Below, piece by piece: positions 1 through 8,487 of a stretch of 64,000 nucleotides of DNA. The stretch is from Rhodoferax_B sp049316285 (GTDB lineage Bacteria > Pseudomonadota > Gammaproteobacteria > Burkholderiales > Burkholderiaceae_C), in NCBI RefSeq assembly GCF_049316285.1, contig NZ_JBMOXA010000006.1, positions 124,001 to 188,000 on the forward strand, given 5' to 3'. The notes beneath the pieces were generated by a model that was given only the letters and a program-made list of their open reading frames with translations, ran no database searches and had not been told where the DNA came from. Position 1 is the stretch's first letter; every line of letters begins with the position of its first letter. The position numbers and the translations under genes were made by a program.

Positions 1-2
1 CC

Positions 3-2777
3 CTGCTGCTGCCGCGGCGCGACCTGCAGCACAGCGCCACGCTGGAGGCTATCACCAGCCACGCGCTGTGGCTGCGCCAGCAATTCCCCGGCGGCAGCGC
101 CTGGTTGGCCGTGGAGTTGCATCAGCGCATGGACGACGCCCTGTGGCTGCACCACCTGCGCACGGCCAGCCAGCACAGCGGTGTGCCCCTGGTGGCGGCC
201 GGCGGTGTGCTGATGCACAAACGCGCGCGCAAAGCCCTGCACGATGTGATCACCGCCGTGGGCCTGGGCCAGCCGCTGGCCGACTGCGGCTACGGCCTGG
301 AGGCCAACGCCGAAGCCCACCTGCGCCCCCGCCCGCGCCTGGCCGGGCTGTACCCGCCCGATTGCCTGGCCGAGACCTTGAACGTGGCGCGCCAGTGCAC
401 CTTTAACCTGGACGAACTCCGCTACGAATACCCCAGCGAGGTGGTGCCGGATGGTGAAACCCCCACCAGCTACCTGCGCCGCAGCACCTATGAAGGTGCG
501 GGCCGGCGTTACCCGCAAGGTTTGCCGGCCAAGGTGCAAAGCATGCTGGAGAAAGAGCTGGAGCTGATCAGCGACCTGCATTACGAGAAGTACTTCCTGA
601 CCGTCTACGACATCGTGCAGTTTGCGCGCCGCCAAGACATCTTGTGCCAGGGGCGCGGCTCGGCCGCCAACTCGGCCGTGTGTTACTGCCTGGGCATCAC
701 CGAGGTCAACCCAGACCTGATCACCACACTGTTCGAGCGCTTCATCAGCCGCGAGCGCAACGAGCCGCCCGACATTGATGTCGACTTCGAGCACAACCGG
801 CGCGAGGAAGTCATCCAATATATCTACAGCAAATTTGGCCGCCACCGCGCGGCGCTGGTGGCCGCCGTCAGCACCTACCGCACACGCAGCGCACTGCGCG
901 ACGTGGGCAAGGCTCTGGGCATGACGCCCGAACAAATCGACCGCCTCGCCAAGAACCAGAAATGGCTGGATCCAGACGCTGGCGCCGAGGGTATGAATGA
1001 ACGCCTGCGCGAGGTCGACCTCGACCCCGCCAACCCGCGCGTGCAGCAGTGGGTCAAGCTGAGCCAAGAGCTCAAAGGCTTTCCACGCCAGCTGTCACAG
1101 CACAGCGGTGGTTTTGTGCTGGCCGGCGTGCCCATCACACACACCGTGCCGGTGGTCAGCGCCAGCATGGACGGGCGCACCATCATCGAGTGGGACAAGG
1201 ACGACATCGACGCCGTGGGCCTGTTGAAGATCGACGTGCTGGCGCTGGGCATGCTCACCGCGCTGCAGGGCACGATGCAACTCAAACGCGAGTGGGAAGG
1301 CAGCGACTTCTGCCTGCAAGACATCCCCGATGGCGACCAAGCCACCTACGACATGATTTGCGAGGCCGAAACCGTGGGGGTGTTCCAGATCGAATCGCGC
1401 GCGCAGCAAAGCATGTTGCCAAGGCTGCGGCCCAGAGCGTTCTACGACCTGGTGATCCAGGTGGCCATCGTGCGCCCCGGCCCTATCCAGGGCGGCATGG
1501 TCCATCCCTTTCTGCGCCGCCGCCAAGGGCTGGAGCCCGAGGTCTATGAAAACGATGCCTTGCGCCCGGCGCTTGCGCGCACGCTGGGCGTGCCGATTTT
1601 TCAGGAACAGGTGATGCAGATCGCCATGATTGCAGCCGGCTTCAGCGGCGGCGAGGCCGACGACCTGCGCCGCGCCATGGCGGCATGGAAACGCCATGGC
1701 GGCGTCGACAAATACCATGCGCGCATCGTCAGCGGCATGACGGCCAACGGCTACAGCCCAGAGTTTGCCGAATCGATTTTCAAGATGGTGCTGGGCTTCG
1801 GCAACTATGGTTTTCCGGAAAGCCATGCCGCGAGTTTTGCGCTGCTGGCCTATAAAAGCTCGTGGTTCAAATGCCACCATCCGGCGTTTTTTCTCACCGC
1901 CCTGCTCAATGCCCTGCCCATGGGTTTTTATACCGTGTCGCAACTGGTGCAGGACGCACAGCGCCATGGTGTACTCACGCGCGCGGTGGATGTGCTGCAC
2001 AGCCAATGGCAACACATACTGGAGCCGCAAAGCCCGGCGGCTGATCAAACCCCGTCCAGCAAACGCCCGCCGCCGGCCGTGCGCCTGGGCCTGCGCCTGG
2101 TCTCTGGTTTGTCCGCGGCCAGTGCCGAGCGCGTGGTGCGCGCCCGCACTGAAGCCTTGTTCACCAGCACCGAAGACCTGGCGCGCCGCGCCGCGCTCGA
2201 CAGCCAGGACATGAACCACCTGGCCCGCGCCGATGCCCTGCACTCGCTCAGCGGCCACCGCCGCCAGCAAGCCTGGGACGCCAGCGCCCTGCACGCCACA
2301 CCACCGCTGCTGCGCGAGGCACCGGTAGAAGAAGACTTTCTCGACCTGCCCCAAGCCGCCGAAGGTGAAGAGATAGGCCACGACTACGCGGCGCTGGGCC
2401 TGAGCTTGCGCCGCCACCCGGTCGCCCTGCTGCGGCCCTGGCTCAGCCGCTACCGCATCCGCAGCGCTGCAGAACTCAAGGCCATGCGCGATGGCTGCCG
2501 CGTGCGTGCGGGCGGGCTGGTCACCGTGCGCCAACAACCGGGCACGGCCAAGGGCACCGTGTTCGTCACGCTGGAAGACGAAAGCGGCAACGTGAATGTG
2601 ATCGTTTGGCCGAAACTGCGCGACGCACAACGCGCGGTCTTGCTGAATGCGCAGGTGCTGGTGGTGGAAGGCCGCTGGCAGGTTGAGAGCAATGTGCGCC
2701 ACTTGGTGGCCGAGCGGCTGCTGGACATCACCCACCGGCTGGGACAACTTGCCGTGGCGAGCCGGGACTTTCATTGA
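3..2777 (+). CDS. dnaE2: Error-prone DNA polymerase DnaE2 (ImuC), 3' part
   Basis: C-family polymerase used for lesion bypass and induced mutagenesis, normally working with ImuA' and ImuB. The frame is open from base 3, so the gene begins before the window; about 924 residues are present, and most of the N-terminal PHP domain is missing. The palm motif PPDIDVDFEH is near base 770, the finger/thumb block with GFGNYGFPESHAASFALLAY is near 1800, and a C-terminal OB-fold (VTLEDESGNVNVIVWP) precedes the stop. Separation from the replicative DnaE is clear, because a full dnaE lies at 17.1-20.6 kb and its sequence differs strongly. In this family the gene usually ends an imuA-imuB-dnaE2 cassette under LexA control; the promoter and partners would be upstream and cannot be seen. 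The stop is followed by tRNA-Pro on the other strand. Confidence 0.95.
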   Translation: MLLPRRDLQHSATLEAITSHALWLRQQFPGGSAWLAVELHQRMDDALWLHHLRTASQHSGVPLVAAGGVLMHKRARKALHDVITAVGLGQPLADCGYGLEANAEAHLRPRPRLAGLYPPDCLAETLNVARQCTFNLDELRYEYPSEVVPDGETPTSYLRRSTYEGAGRRYPQGLPAKVQSMLEKELELISDLHYEKYFLTVYDIVQFARRQDILCQGRGSAANSAVCYCLGITEVNPDLITTLFERFISRERNEPPDIDVDFEHNRREEVIQYIYSKFGRHRAALVAAVSTYRTRSALRDVGKALGMTPEQIDRLAKNQKWLDPDAGAEGMNERLREVDLDPANPRVQQWVKLSQELKGFPRQLSQHSGGFVLAGVPITHTVPVVSASMDGRTIIEWDKDDIDAVGLLKIDVLALGMLTALQGTMQLKREWEGSDFCLQDIPDGDQATYDMICEAETVGVFQIESRAQQSMLPRLRPRAFYDLVIQVAIVRPGPIQGGMVHPFLRRRQGLEPEVYENDALRPALARTLGVPIFQEQVMQIAMIAAGFSGGEADDLRRAMAAWKRHGGVDKYHARIVSGMTANGYSPEFAESIFKMVLGFGNYGFPESHAASFALLAYKSSWFKCHHPAFFLTALLNALPMGFYTVSQLVQDAQRHGVLTRAVDVLHSQWQHILEPQSPAADQTPSSKRPPPAVRLGLRLVSGLSAASAERVVRARTEALFTSTEDLARRAALDSQDMNHLARADALHSLSGHRRQQAWDASALHATPPLLREAPVEEDFLDLPQAAEGEEIGHDYAALGLSLRRHPVALLRPWLSRYRIRSAAELKAMRDGCRVRAGGLVTVRQQPGTAKGTVFVTLEDESGNVNVIVWPKLRDAQRAVLLNAQVLVVEGRWQVESNVRHLVAERLLDITHRLGQLAVASRDFH

Positions 2778-2838
2778 GCCAGGCCACATCCATTTCTCTT
2801 GCAACACGTCACAGCACAACAAAACAGTGCAGCAAAAG

Positions 2839-2874
2839 AAAAAGCCCGGACACTTTTCAGTATCCAGGCTTTTA
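2839..2874 (-). terminator. Rho-independent terminator after tRNA-Pro
   Basis: On the minus strand AAAAGCCTGGA pairs with TCCGGGCTTTT (one G-T pair) around a 12-base loop and runs into a T-rich tail. It lies directly downstream of the minus-strand tRNA gene. It could also stop dnaE2 transcripts from the other side. Confidence 0.75.
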
Positions 2875-2879
2875 AATAA

Positions 2880-2956
2880 TGGTCGGGGCGGTGGGATTCG
2901 AACTCACGACCCTCTGCTCCCAAAGCAGATGCGCTACCAGGCTGCGCTACGCCCCG
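2880..2956 (-). tRNA. tRNA-Pro (anticodon TGG)
   Basis: Reading the minus strand, a 7-bp acceptor stem CGGGGCG/CGCCCCG closes a 77-base cloverleaf. The anticodon stem TCTGC/GCAGA holds the loop TTTGGGA, giving anticodon TGG. The T-loop GTTCGAATC is present, and the 3' CCA is encoded (bases 2880-2882 on the plus strand read TGG). The gene is intact, with no integrase or direct repeat around it. Confidence 0.97.
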
Positions 2957-3039
2957 ACAAGCCTCAGATTCTACATCGATTTTTCGACTTTAACCATCCG
3001 CACTAAAAAAAGTGAAAAAGAATTGGTGTCACCCTGCGC

Positions 3040-3112
3040 GACGCCAACCGAAAAAGCCAAAGCAAAGGACAATTTGCGGCTTGTCTTCTTTTGCTCGCGC
3101 CGCGTTGGCGTC
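3040..3112 (+). promoter_or_regulatory. Nested stem-loop in leader of the flavodoxin gene
   Basis: GACGCCAAC at 3040 pairs with GTTGGCGTC at 3104. Inside it AGCAA (3061) pairs with TTGCT (3091), and GACAA (3068) pairs with TTGTC (3081) around the loop TTTGCGGC. The structure ends 46 bases before the flavodoxin start. It matches no riboswitch class I know; whether it is transcribed or functional is inference. Confidence 0.35.
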
Positions 3113-3158
3113 CTATCCAATGGGCGCCGCACTCGATGCAGCTTTGCTTTTCTCTCTC

Positions 3159-3668
3159 ATGAATCTCCAAATTCTCGTCGGCACCATGTCCGGCAACGCC
3201 GAATCCGTGGCGCAAGCCATCCAGATGGACTGCGCCGATCTGGTCGAATCGATTGACGTCACCTTGATGGACAACGTGGATCTCAGCGTGTTCGATGAAG
3301 ACCGCGCACAACATACGCTGTACCTGATCTGCAGCTCCACCTATGGCAGCGGCGACGTGCCCGACAACGCCCAGGCCCTGCTCAACGCCTTCAGCGCCGA
3401 CCCGCGCTACCTGGGCCACGTCTTTTACGGCGTCATCGCCTTGGGCGATGAGAGTTATGGCGACACCTTTGCCGGCGGCGGCCGCAAGTTCGACGCCGCG
3501 CTGCAAGACGTGGGCGCACACCGTGTGGGCGAGCTCTTCATCCACGATGCCTGCAGCGACGTGGTGGCCGAAGAAGCCGGCGTGGCCTGGTGCCGCGAAT
3601 GGCTGCCTGCGGCACTGGCGGCGCACCCGGTGAACCAGGCCGCTAACCAGGCCACCAGCGCGGCCTGA
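3159..3668 (+). CDS. Flavodoxin-like (MioC-type) FMN-binding protein
   Basis: Small cytosolic flavodoxin domain, expected to bind FMN and shuttle electrons. The phosphate-binding loop ILVGTMSGNAE lies at the N-terminus, with STYGSGDVPDN and ALGDESYGDTFAGGG as the two isoalloxazine-contacting loops. The length (169 residues) fits a single flavodoxin domain and not the larger sulfite reductase or P450 reductase modules. An upstream in-frame extension exists, but the ATG at 3159 starts exactly at the first beta strand, so it is preferred. The gene is followed after 48 bases by a LysE exporter. Its redox partner cannot be told from context. Confidence 0.85.
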   Translation: MNLQILVGTMSGNAESVAQAIQMDCADLVESIDVTLMDNVDLSVFDEDRAQHTLYLICSSTYGSGDVPDNAQALLNAFSADPRYLGHVFYGVIALGDESYGDTFAGGGRKFDAALQDVGAHRVGELFIHDACSDVVAEEAGVAWCREWLPAALAAHPVNQAANQATSAA

Positions 3669-3716
3669 TGCACCAGCATGCCATTTCCACTCACGTCGAC
3701 CTGAGCCACGGCCCAC

Positions 3717-4349
3717 ATGACCATCACCACCTACCTGCTTTACATCACCGCTGTCGCCGTGCTGGTGCTCTCTCCCGGCCCAACGATGCTGATGTGCATC
3801 ACCCGTGCCATACAGCACGGCTGGGACCGCGCGCTGTGTGCCGGTCTGGGCAGTGTGACCGCGGCCCTGGGCGCGATGCTGCTCTCGGCCCTGGGCCTGG
3901 GCGCTTTGCTGGCGGCCTCTGAAACCGCCTTCACCATTCTGAAGGTGATGGGCGCGGCCTATTTGATCTATCTCGGCATCAAGACCTGGAACAGCCCGGC
4001 CCTGGCCATGGGCAGGAACACACCGTCGGTGGGCCCGCGCATGAGCCGCAGCGCCAGTTACCTGCAAGGTTTTCTGGTCGGCGCCAGCAACCCCAAGGGC
4101 TTGTTGTTCGCCGCTGCCTTCTTCCCGCAATTCATGCACGCGGGCTCAGCCTTGGCGCCGCAGTTCGCCATTCTGGGCGGCACCTTTGCCGCCATGGAAC
4201 TCACGGTGCTCACCCTGTGTGCGTTTGGCGCGGCCAGCATTGCGCCGTGGCTCGCCTCCGAAACACGCATACGCTGGGTGAACCGCGCATGTGGCGGCAT
4301 CTTTGCGCTGATGGGTGGCGTCGTCTTGACGATGCGCCGCCACGCTTAA
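3717..4349 (+). CDS. LysE/RhtB family amino-acid exporter
   Basis: Inner-membrane exporter of about 210 residues, the usual family length, with five or six hydrophobic segments. The family signature LSPGPTMLMCITRAIQHGW lies near residue 18, followed by the small-residue helix GLGSVTAALGAMLLSALGLG and the conserved block GFLVGASNPKGLLFAAAFFPQF in the middle. RhtB-type members export threonine, homoserine, leucine or similar amino acids; the substrate here is not determined by sequence or neighbours. It converges on dinG with only 34 bases between the stops. Confidence 0.9.
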   Translation: MTITTYLLYITAVAVLVLSPGPTMLMCITRAIQHGWDRALCAGLGSVTAALGAMLLSALGLGALLAASETAFTILKVMGAAYLIYLGIKTWNSPALAMGRNTPSVGPRMSRSASYLQGFLVGASNPKGLLFAAAFFPQFMHAGSALAPQFAILGGTFAAMELTVLTLCAFGAASIAPWLASETRIRWVNRACGGIFALMGGVVLTMRRHA

Positions 4350-4383
4350 CAGCCTGCAAAGACACAATACTGCGTCGAGACTA

Positions 4384-6576
4384 TTAAGCGGCAGTCAGCC
4401 GCCCCATCACGTCTTTGCGCAACCGCTGGAACGGCGGCAAGCCCTGCATCAAACGCTGGCCGAAAGACGAGCCTGCCAAACGCCGGTCGTAGCAATACAC
4501 AAACGAGCGGTCGGTTTCGGTGCGGATGGCGCGTCCGGCCCATTGCGCAAGACGCACGGCGGTAGCGGGCACCACCAGCTCGGAGAACGGATCACGCCCG
4601 ACGGAGCGCAGCCACTCGGAACGCGATTCACCCACAGGGTCGTCGGGCGAGGCAAACGGCAGCTTGGCGATAAACACCGTCTCACACAGTTCGCCGGGCA
4701 AGTCCAGCCCTTCGCCAAACGACTGCATGCCAAAGATCACCGAGGGCAAACCACTGCCCACACGCTCGCGGTGGCGCTGCAGCAGCACGGTGCGCGGCAG
4801 ATCGCCCTGCACCAGCACCACTTCGCGCAACACCGGCGGCAGCGCCTGCACGGCCTGGCGCATCTGGTCGCGCGAGGTGAACAAGGCCAAGGCACCGTGC
4901 TCCACCAGCGCCACGTCGCGCAGCAGCAGTTGCACCATCTCGGTGGTGAACTCGCTGGCCTGGCGCGGATCGGCCCGCGTCTCCACGGTGATGAACTGGC
5001 CTTGCCTGGCGTAGTCGAACGGGCTGGGCACTTCCAGCGTGGTCGCCGCCGGGTCGTCGGCCAGGCCGGTTTCACGCAGGTAAAAGTCAAATTGGCCGCA
5101 GCTCTGCAAGGTCGCCGAGGTGAGCACGGCGGCGCGCACATTGGGCCATAGTTTGTGGCACAAGGCCGAGCCCGGCAAGATGGGGCTGGCATAGGCGCGG
5201 ATGCGTAGGTGGGCCGCGCCCGGTTCACCTTCCAGCGTGAACCACTTGGCCACGGGCGCGGCCGGTGCGGCGGTTTCGCGCAGCAGCATTTCGGTCGCGG
5301 CGTGTACCCCTTCCAGGCGCGGCGTGAGCACGCCCAGCTGCGCGTAAAGCACCGACAAGCGCCGCGCCTCGTTCGGGTTGTCGCGCATCTCGGCGCGCAG
5401 CGCCTTGGCGATTTCGTTCAACACCGCCAGAAAGCCTTCGGCCAATACCCCTATGGTGCGCAACGGCTCCACCAGCTCGGGCGGCAACACGCCTTGTGGC
5501 AAACGCACACGCGCCGGGCCATGTGCATTGCCACCGCGGTTCGGCTCCAGCAACACCGCGCCATAACGCTGCTGCACCAGTGAAGACAATTCTTGCAGCG
5601 ACTGCTTGAGCTGGCTGCTCATGCGCCCCAGGTCGCCGGCGTCGGACACCATCATCAAACTGCCAACACGCCGCGCGCGATTCGCCAGGGTGTCGATCCA
5701 GTCCAGCCAATGCAGGTCCATGGCGGCGGAGAACTTGTCTAGCGCCACGGCCGGCAGGTGGTGCGCTTCGTCGAGGATCAGCAGGCAGTTGTCCAGCTCG
5801 GGCAGGGTGCGCGAGCCCAGGGTGGACAACAGCAGGTCGTGGTTGGCGACGATGACATTGGCGCCCACCAGCTCCTTGCGTTTCTCGTAATAAGTGCACG
5901 AGCTGAACACCGGGCAATGTTTGCCGGTGCATGAGCTGGCCACGGCCGCCACGGGCTGCCACCAGTCGCCATCGGGCGGGGTGGCCAGGCTGTCGCGGTC
6001 GCCATCCCAGGTGCCTGCAGAGAGTTCGCGGTTGATGTGGCCGTAGAACAGCGTACGCGCCTCCTGATCGTAGGTCGACAAGGACGCCCCACCAGCGAGG
6101 GCCAGTTCGTCGGCAAACAGGTCGTCTTCGGCGGTATCGGCCTCAGCACCACCACCGGCCAGACGCGAAAGCTTGAGCTTGCACACGTAGCGCCCACGCC
6201 CCTTGGCCAAGCCGAAGCGAAACGGCTCGGGCATCAGCGCGGCCAGCGCGGGCAGGTCCTTGTTGACCAGTTGCTCCTGCAGCGCCACCGTGGCGGTGGA
6301 AATCAATACCCGCGTCTTGCGTGCCAGCGCCACACTGATGGCCGGCACGCAATACGCCAGCGACTTGCCCACACCGGTGCCGGCCTGCACCACGGCGATG
6401 GCGCGCTCGGGCTCGTCGTTTTCCGACTCGAGTTTGCCGAGTGTGGCTTCGCAAAAGGTCTGGGCGACTTTTTCGGCCATGAGGCGCTGACCCGGGCGGT
6501 CACGAAAATCGCCGGCAGCGCGCACCACGTCGTCAAAGGCTTTGAGCGCGGCAGCGGCGATAAGGGAGGACGACAT
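4384..6576 (-). CDS. dinG: ATP-dependent DNA helicase DinG
   Basis: XPD-like superfamily 2 helicase, 5'-to-3', acting on damaged or R-loop DNA. Walker A is GTGVGKSLAY near residue 65, and the DEAH box LILDEAHHLPA is in the middle. Cysteines around CKLKLSR and CTGKHCPVFSSC can hold the 4Fe-4S cluster typical of this family. The C-terminal motif VRLAQWAGRAIRTETDR matches helicase motif VI. The start was set at 6576 (MSSSLIAAAAL), because the 36 extra residues further upstream are unlike the family and run into the promoter. A perfect LexA box lies 95 bases upstream, in agreement with dinG being an SOS gene in many proteobacteria. Confidence 0.95.
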   Translation of the reverse strand: MSSSLIAAAALKAFDDVVRAAGDFRDRPGQRLMAEKVAQTFCEATLGKLESENDEPERAIAVVQAGTGVGKSLAYCVPAISVALARKTRVLISTATVALQEQLVNKDLPALAALMPEPFRFGLAKGRGRYVCKLKLSRLAGGGAEADTAEDDLFADELALAGGASLSTYDQEARTLFYGHINRELSAGTWDGDRDSLATPPDGDWWQPVAAVASSCTGKHCPVFSSCTYYEKRKELVGANVIVANHDLLLSTLGSRTLPELDNCLLILDEAHHLPAVALDKFSAAMDLHWLDWIDTLANRARRVGSLMMVSDAGDLGRMSSQLKQSLQELSSLVQQRYGAVLLEPNRGGNAHGPARVRLPQGVLPPELVEPLRTIGVLAEGFLAVLNEIAKALRAEMRDNPNEARRLSVLYAQLGVLTPRLEGVHAATEMLLRETAAPAAPVAKWFTLEGEPGAAHLRIRAYASPILPGSALCHKLWPNVRAAVLTSATLQSCGQFDFYLRETGLADDPAATTLEVPSPFDYARQGQFITVETRADPRQASEFTTEMVQLLLRDVALVEHGALALFTSRDQMRQAVQALPPVLREVVLVQGDLPRTVLLQRHRERVGSGLPSVIFGMQSFGEGLDLPGELCETVFIAKLPFASPDDPVGESRSEWLRSVGRDPFSELVVPATAVRLAQWAGRAIRTETDRSFVYCYDRRLAGSSFGQRLMQGLPPFQRLRKDVMGRLTAA

Positions 6577-6670
6577 GGAGAAACGATGGAGAGAAAACGA
6601 TGGGGAAAAGACTCGGCCAGTTGCTGCACACTGGGCCGTCCACACTTTGCCAAGCGGGCTGAATGCAGTG

Positions 6671-6686
6671 CTGTATATCCGCACAG
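6671..6686 (-). promoter_or_regulatory. LexA (SOS) box of dinG
   Basis: The 16-mer CTGTATATCCGCACAG has the exact CTGT-N8-ACAG form bound by gamma/betaproteobacterial LexA. It lies 95 bases upstream of the dinG start and 183 bases upstream of aat on the other strand, so dinG is the likely target. Confidence 0.85.
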
Positions 6687-6868
6687 TTTACCGGACTCGC
6701 CAAGGCTTTGCTGGCAGCGCCAAAAATTCAGGCCAAAATGGTCTCTTACGTATTCCGTGCATGCGTGAGTAGCTTCCAACTTTGTAGCAAATTGCCGACA
6801 GCCCAGAAACCAGCCTTTACCACCAACGCGCAAGCTCGCTATGCTTTGCAGCCAAGGCCCATTGCACC

Positions 6869-7633
6869 ATGACATCCGCCCAACCGCCCCTCCCCTGGCT
6901 AGCCCCTGGCGAAGCGTTTCCGCCGGTGAAAGAGGCCTGGGGCACAGATGCCCCGGCACCCGGCTTGCTGGCCGCCGGTGGCGCGCTGGACGTGGCCACC
7001 TTGCGCCACGCCTATCTGCAAGGTGTTTTCCCTTGGTACAGCGCCGGCCAGCCCATCTTGTGGTGGAGCCCCGACCCGCGCATGGTGCTGCAAACCGAGG
7101 CCTTCAGACTGCACCGCTCGCTGCGCAAGACCCTGCAGAATTTTGTCGCTGATGCACACTGCGAAGTGCGCTTCAACAGCGCGTTTAGCAGCGTCATCAG
7201 CGCCTGCGCCAGCAGCCCGCGCACAGGCCAGTCCGGCACCTGGATCTTGCCGGAAATGGTGCGCGCCTACACCGCGCTGCACCGCGCCGGCATGGCGCAC
7301 AGTATCGAGACCTGGATGGATGGCGAACTGGTGGGCGGCCTCTACTGCGTGGGCCTGGGCCGTGCGGTGTTCGGCGAGTCTATGTTCACGCGTGTGCCTG
7401 ACGCCTCAAAAATCGCCCTCGCCGCCCTGGTGGCTTTTTGCCGGGCACACCAGATTCCGCAAATCGATTGCCAGCAAAATACTTCGCACCTGGCCTCACT
7501 GGGCGCACGTGAAATTCCGCGCCATGTGTTTGGCGCCAAAGTCAAACAACAGGCCGCCTTGGTCGGCCCCGTGTGGCAATTCAAGCCCCTATACTGGAAC
7601 GAACTGCTCTCACTACCGGCTGCCTCAGCGTGA
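6869..7633 (+). CDS. aat: Leucyl/phenylalanyl-tRNA--protein transferase
   Basis: Transfers Leu or Phe from aminoacyl-tRNA to proteins with N-terminal Lys or Arg, creating N-degrons for ClpS-ClpAP. The family block LRHAYLQGVFPWYSAGQPI is near residue 47, WWSPDPRMVL follows, and GLGRAVFGESMF and IDCQ occur in the C-terminal half. The length of 254 residues is usual. The ATG at 6869 is used because the N-terminal PPLPWLAPGEAFPPV is the conserved family start. The last four bases overlap the GTG start of bpt, so the two are almost certainly translated together. Confidence 0.96.
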   Translation: MTSAQPPLPWLAPGEAFPPVKEAWGTDAPAPGLLAAGGALDVATLRHAYLQGVFPWYSAGQPILWWSPDPRMVLQTEAFRLHRSLRKTLQNFVADAHCEVRFNSAFSSVISACASSPRTGQSGTWILPEMVRAYTALHRAGMAHSIETWMDGELVGGLYCVGLGRAVFGESMFTRVPDASKIALAALVAFCRAHQIPQIDCQQNTSHLASLGAREIPRHVFGAKVKQQAALVGPVWQFKPLYWNELLSLPAASA

Positions 7634-8400
7634 CGCATCTCAACGACCTGCCCCTTCAAACCCTGCAGTTCTACGCCACGGCACCCTATCCGTGCAGCTA
7701 TCTGCCGGACCGCCAGGCGCGCTCGCAAGTGGCCACGCCCGGCAACCTGATCCACAACACCACCTATTCGCAACTGGTCAACACCGGCTTTAGGCGCAGC
7801 GGCATGTTCACCTACCGCCCGTATTGCGATGGTTGCCAGGCCTGCGTGCCGCTGCGCGTCTTGGCCGCCCGCTTCAAGCCCGACCGCAGCCAGCGCCGCG
7901 CCGCCAGCCAGCACGCCCATCTGCAGGCGCGTGTGTTACGCCTGTGTTTTGTGCCCGAACACTATGCCCTTTATCTGCGCTACCAGAACGGGCGCCACGC
8001 CGGCGGCGGCATGGACCAGGACAGCATCGATCAATACACCCAGTTCCTGCTGCAAAGCCGGGTCAATTCGCGCTTGGTGGAGTTTCACGAAACCCGGCCC
8101 GACGGCAGCCTGGGCGCGCTGAAGATGGTCTCCATTCTCGACGTGCTCGATGACGGCATCTCCGCCGTGTACACCTTCTACGAGCCAGAAGAACGCACCA
8201 GCTACGGCACCTTCAACGTGCTCTGGCAAATCGAGCAGGCGCGTCAATTGGGTCTGCCCTATGTCTACCTTGGCTACTGGATAGAACAAAGCCCCAAGAT
8301 GCGCTACAAGGCCAATTTCAAGCCGTATGAAATGCTGCGCGGGGCCGAGTGGATCGCGGTGGACTCAGACCGCGGCGCAAACGGGATGACAAAAACCTAA
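7630..8400 (+). CDS. bpt: Aspartate/glutamate leucyltransferase (Bpt)
   Basis: Adds leucine to proteins with N-terminal Asp or Glu, the second bacterial N-degron transferase. The N-terminal cluster PYPCSYLPDRQARSQV and the motif YCDGCQACVPLR are hallmarks of the arginyl/leucyl-transferase family; the C-terminal half has TYGTFNVLWQIEQARQL and YLGYWIEQSPKMRYK. The GTG at 7630 overlaps the aat stop (GTGA), giving 256 residues. Longer in-frame starts inside aat are less likely. Established function is for the Vibrio/Pseudomonas homologues; assignment here is by family. Confidence 0.94.
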   Translation: MTHLNDLPLQTLQFYATAPYPCSYLPDRQARSQVATPGNLIHNTTYSQLVNTGFRRSGMFTYRPYCDGCQACVPLRVLAARFKPDRSQRRAASQHAHLQARVLRLCFVPEHYALYLRYQNGRHAGGGMDQDSIDQYTQFLLQSRVNSRLVEFHETRPDGSLGALKMVSILDVLDDGISAVYTFYEPEERTSYGTFNVLWQIEQARQLGLPYVYLGYWIEQSPKMRYKANFKPYEMLRGAEWIAVDSDRGANGMTKT

Positions 8401-8418
8401 AAACAACCGCTTTATTTC

Positions 8419-8450
8419 GGATGGCGCAATATGCGTTTCATCCTATAAAA
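8419..8450 (+). promoter_or_regulatory. Dyad operator and -10 element of the IclR gene
   Basis: GGATG and CATCC enclose CGCA and TGCG in a 25-base dyad (8419-8443), followed at once by TATAAAA (8444-8450), a good -10 hexamer. The start codon is 38 bases further on. A dyad across the promoter of an IclR-family gene suggests self-repression; this is inference. Confidence 0.5.
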
Positions 8451-8487
8451 TGAGTGCAAATTGGCCGCAACTTTCTTGAGTAGCCCC

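Noticed and set aside
2880..2956. tRNA-Pro as attachment site of a genomic island
   Set aside because: No integrase, no repeated tRNA 3' end and no composition change next to it.
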